Source of the DNA: CAZYMF01 sp964648215
GTDB lineage: Bacteria > Desulfobacterota > Binatia > HRBIN30 > JACQVA1
NCBI GenBank assembly: GCA_964648215.1
Contig: CAZYMF010000004.1
Location: 8,646 to 72,645 of the forward strand
Length of the DNA stretch: 64,000 nt
Direction: 5' to 3'
Under the pieces are notes generated by a model. That model ran no database searches. It was not told the DNA's origin and worked only from the letters and a program-made list of their open reading frames with translations. Position numbers and translations under genes: made by a program. Below, one piece after another: positions 61,934 to 64,000 of this stretch. How positions within the stretch are numbered: position 1 is the stretch's first letter; each line of letters starts with the position of its first letter.

Positions 61934-63082
61934 CTAGCTCAGATGGTACAGTCGCGCCGCGTTCTCGCCGAGGAGGCGCTGGCGCGTTGCGGGCGCCAGG
62001 CCGGCGCTGAGCTCGTGGAGCTCTTCCATGTAGTCGGCGCCGTGGTCGCTGTGGGGATAGTCCGTCGCCCACAGGAAGCGATCGTCGCCGGCGTACTCGA
62101 TCGTGCGCGGCAGGAAGCGCTCGTCGGGATCGGCGGAGATCCAGCACTGGCGGCGCACGTACTCGCTCGGGCACTCGCGCAGCGCCATCGTCACCCGCAG
62201 CGGACCTTTGTAGAGCGCGTCCATCCGATCCATCCAGAAGCCCAGCCAGCCGGCGCCGGACTCGAGCAGCACCAGCTTCAGGCGCGGGAAGCGATCGAAG
62301 GTGGCGAAGACGAAGAAAGTCGAGAATGCCTGCTGCACGGCCTGGGCAAACATCATCTGCAGGTACCAGATTCCCGTCAGCACACCCTCGGGCCAGGTGA
62401 GTCCGTCGAAACGGCGGTGGAGATCGCGTGCCGGCGGATCGACGCCCGTGTGGATCGCGATCGGCACGTCGAGCTCCTGCGCCGCCGCCCACAGCGGGTC
62501 GTGCGCCGGATGGCCGTGGGGAACGCCGCTGAGCGTGAACGGTAGCACGAAGGCTCCCTTCGCCCCGGCGCGCACCGCGCGACGAAGCTCGGCCACCGCG
62601 CCGTCGACGTCGCCGAGCGAGAGGTGCGCGATCGGCACCAGTCGCCCGCCGCTGCCGGCGCAGAACTCCTCGATCCAGCGGTTGTACGCGCGGCAGTGCG
62701 CCAGCGCGTAGCCGGCGTCGCTCACCTCCGCCTCCCACTGCAGGCCGAGACTGGGGTAGAGCAGGGCGTGGGCGATGCCGTCGCGATCGAGCAGCGCCAG
62801 GCGCGCGCCCGGATCCGTGGCCGCCGCCGGCGCGTTCTCGGCGTACTGGCCGGAGAGCGAAGCCGTGGCCAGCTCCTCGAGCGACTTCCCCATGCCGCCG
62901 AAACCGCCGAGCATCTCCGATGTCGTCAGGCGCGCCGGGTACCCGTCGATCTCCAGAAAATCGCGGCCGTCGCTGCGGCGACGCACCCGCATCGCACGCG
63001 CCCGATAGGCCGGATCGATGTAGCGCTCCCACACGTTCCCCGGCTCGAGCACGTGCCCGTCGGCGTCGACGACGAGATCCAT
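61934..63082 (-). CDS. Amidohydrolase-2 family metal-dependent hydrolase
   Basis: This 382-residue TIM-barrel enzyme has an AGGTGG site before the ATG. It opens MDLVVDADGHVLEPGNVWERY, where the family places DxH-type ligands, and has IAIHTGVDPP and a late YPHSDHGADY, where catalytic Asp and His lie. It is similar to amidohydrolase_2 decarboxylase or hydrolase enzymes, such as aminocarboxymuconate-semialdehyde decarboxylase-type proteins. The reaction is unassigned. Confidence 0.84.
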   Translation of the reverse strand: MDLVVDADGHVLEPGNVWERYIDPAYRARAMRVRRRSDGRDFLEIDGYPARLTTSEMLGGFGGMGKSLEELATASLSGQYAENAPAAATDPGARLALLDRDGIAHALLYPSLGLQWEAEVSDAGYALAHCRAYNRWIEEFCAGSGGRLVPIAHLSLGDVDGAVAELRRAVRAGAKGAFVLPFTLSGVPHGHPAHDPLWAAAQELDVPIAIHTGVDPPARDLHRRFDGLTWPEGVLTGIWYLQMMFAQAVQQAFSTFFVFATFDRFPRLKLVLLESGAGWLGFWMDRMDALYKGPLRVTMALRECPSEYVRRQCWISADPDERFLPRTIEYAGDDRFLWATDYPHSDHGADYMEELHELSAGLAPATRQRLLGENAARLYHLS

Positions 63083-63192
63083 CGTCCACCTGCCCTACTC
63101 CTGTTGCGCGTCGGCCGTCAACGCCCTCCCCCTTTGACCTTTCCGACTCTCTGGCTTGATTCGCCTGGTCCCCTGTGAAACTGCTCGCGTCG

Positions 63193-63999
63193 ATGGACGA
63201 GCTCGAGCGCGTCGCGCGTGCCGCGATGACTGAGGCCGGAGAACGACTGCGTCTCGCCTGGCGCGAGAGCAAGGTCATCCAGTACAAAGGGCCGGTCGAT
63301 CTGGTCACCGAAACCGACCGCGAGCTGGAGGCGCTGATCGTCGGCCATCTGCAGCGCGCCTTCCCGCAGCATCGCATTGTCGCCGAGGAAGGCGGGGGTG
63401 CCACCGGCGACCACGCGCGGCCGGCGCAGTACGTCTGGTACCTCGACCCGCTCGACGGCACCACCAACTTCGCCCACGGCTACCCGTCGTTCGCCATCTC
63501 CCTGGCCCTCGCCGACGCCGACGATCTGCTCTTCGGCATCGTGCACGATCCCATTGCCGGCGAAACCTTCGTCGCCCGACGCGGCGCCGGCGCCACGCTC
63601 AACGGCGAGGCGATCCGCGTCTCCGACGTCGACGATCTCGAACGCGGCCTGATCGGCACCGGATTTCCCTACGACCGCCGCGCCCACGTCGACTTCTATC
63701 TCGGTTTCGTCGCCGACTTCATCGCCAGCGCGCAGGGCGTGCGCCGCAAGGGCTCGGCCGCGCTCGACCTCTGCTACGTCGCCTGCGGCCGCCTCGACGG
63801 GTTCTGGGAGTGGAAGCTGCGCCCGTGGGACACGGCCGCCGGCGCGCTGATGGTGCGCGAGGCGGGCGGCGCGGTGACCGATTTCCGCGGCGCGGCGTTC
63901 GACCCGCACGGGGAGCAGACGCTGGCCTCGAACGGCCGCCTGCACCCGGCCATGGTGGAGGTCATCGGGCGCCGCCTGAACGCTTCTCCAAGGATTTAA
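63193..63999 (+). CDS. Inositol-monophosphatase family phosphatase
   Basis: The ATG at 63193 (MDELERVARAAMTEAG) aligns with the family start; a GTG at 63175 would add six residues. It has 268 residues. DLVTETDRELEALIV, IVAEEGGG, WYLDPLDGTTNFAHGYP (metal-binding motif) and KLRPWDTAAGALMVREAGG (second motif with the catalytic Asp) are all present. The family hydrolyses inositol-1-phosphate, PAP or fructose-1,6-bisphosphate. It ends one base before the right window edge. Confidence 0.88.
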   Translation: MDELERVARAAMTEAGERLRLAWRESKVIQYKGPVDLVTETDRELEALIVGHLQRAFPQHRIVAEEGGGATGDHARPAQYVWYLDPLDGTTNFAHGYPSFAISLALADADDLLFGIVHDPIAGETFVARRGAGATLNGEAIRVSDVDDLERGLIGTGFPYDRRAHVDFYLGFVADFIASAQGVRRKGSAALDLCYVACGRLDGFWEWKLRPWDTAAGALMVREAGGAVTDFRGAAFDPHGEQTLASNGRLHPAMVEVIGRRLNASPRI

Positions 64000-64000
64000 C

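Overview
This is a high-GC chromosomal window (roughly 70% G+C by eye) from a Gram-negative-type bacterium. The evidence is an AmpG-like permease, an O-antigen-ligase-type protein, a lipobox lipoprotein, PlsB/PlsC acyltransferases and a DedA protein. An F420/luciferase-like oxidoreductase, an enoyl-CoA hydratase and an amidohydrolase-2 enzyme would suit a former 'Deltaproteobacteria', Binatota or Myxococcota-like lineage, but the phylum cannot be fixed from this sequence. No rRNA, tRNA, CRISPR array or intact transposase was seen.

Layout. 1-4132: a truncated DUF3604 gene, an AmpG-like permease, a CBS-domain protein, a methyltransferase and a small membrane protein. 4203-16102: the centrepiece, a glycan assembly and transfer cluster. 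It holds an STT3-type oligosaccharyltransferase, a MurG-like GT28, a WecA-like phosphoglycosyltransferase, a Dpm1-like GT2, a GT39-like membrane glycosyltransferase, an ALG1-like (GT33-type) mannosyltransferase, an ALG2-like mannosyltransferase and a PglK-like ABC flippase. 16116-28709: a VOC protein and an acyl-CoA ligase, then a second surface-polysaccharide block (epimerase, AlkP-fold phosphodiesterase, three GT4 enzymes, a second WecA/MraY-like protein, an O-antigen ligase with TPRs). 28923-36635: amidase, membrane adenylate/guanylate cyclase, PlsB, HAD-PlsC fusion, metallo-beta-lactamase. 36677-44650: YceH, RRM protein, RNase R, two orphan histidine kinases and a patatin. 44667-57169: mixed metabolic genes, a DUF4143 ATPase, an orphan GT2, UspA and DedA. 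57435-63999: a large repeat-bearing lipoprotein, a VOC gene and its decayed copy flanking a PIN toxin-antitoxin pair, an SRPBCC protein, an amidohydrolase and an inositol-monophosphatase-like enzyme.

How the genes may work together. The 4.2-16.1 kb cluster contains, gene for gene, a bacterial counterpart of the cytosolic half of the eukaryotic N-glycosylation pathway plus the transferase. WecA would stand in for ALG7, the MurG-like GT28 for ALG13/14, GT33 for ALG1 and GT4 for ALG2. The GT2 and GT39 pair would supply and use polyprenyl-phosphate mannose, an ABC flippase would replace Rft1-type translocation, and STT3 would transfer the glycan to protein. The ALG1-like and ALG2-like proteins carry motif blocks characteristic of the eukaryotic enzymes, which is unusual in a bacterium. 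This is the main candidate for an undescribed system. The individual family calls rest on visible motifs; the pathway order, sugars and substrates are inference.

Repeats. Short palindromic tandem repeats sit at gene 3' ends (918-955, 7012-7067, 54666-54701) and have been translated into the C-termini of the neighbouring proteins. An inverted-repeat element of about 159 bp lies at 55681-55839.
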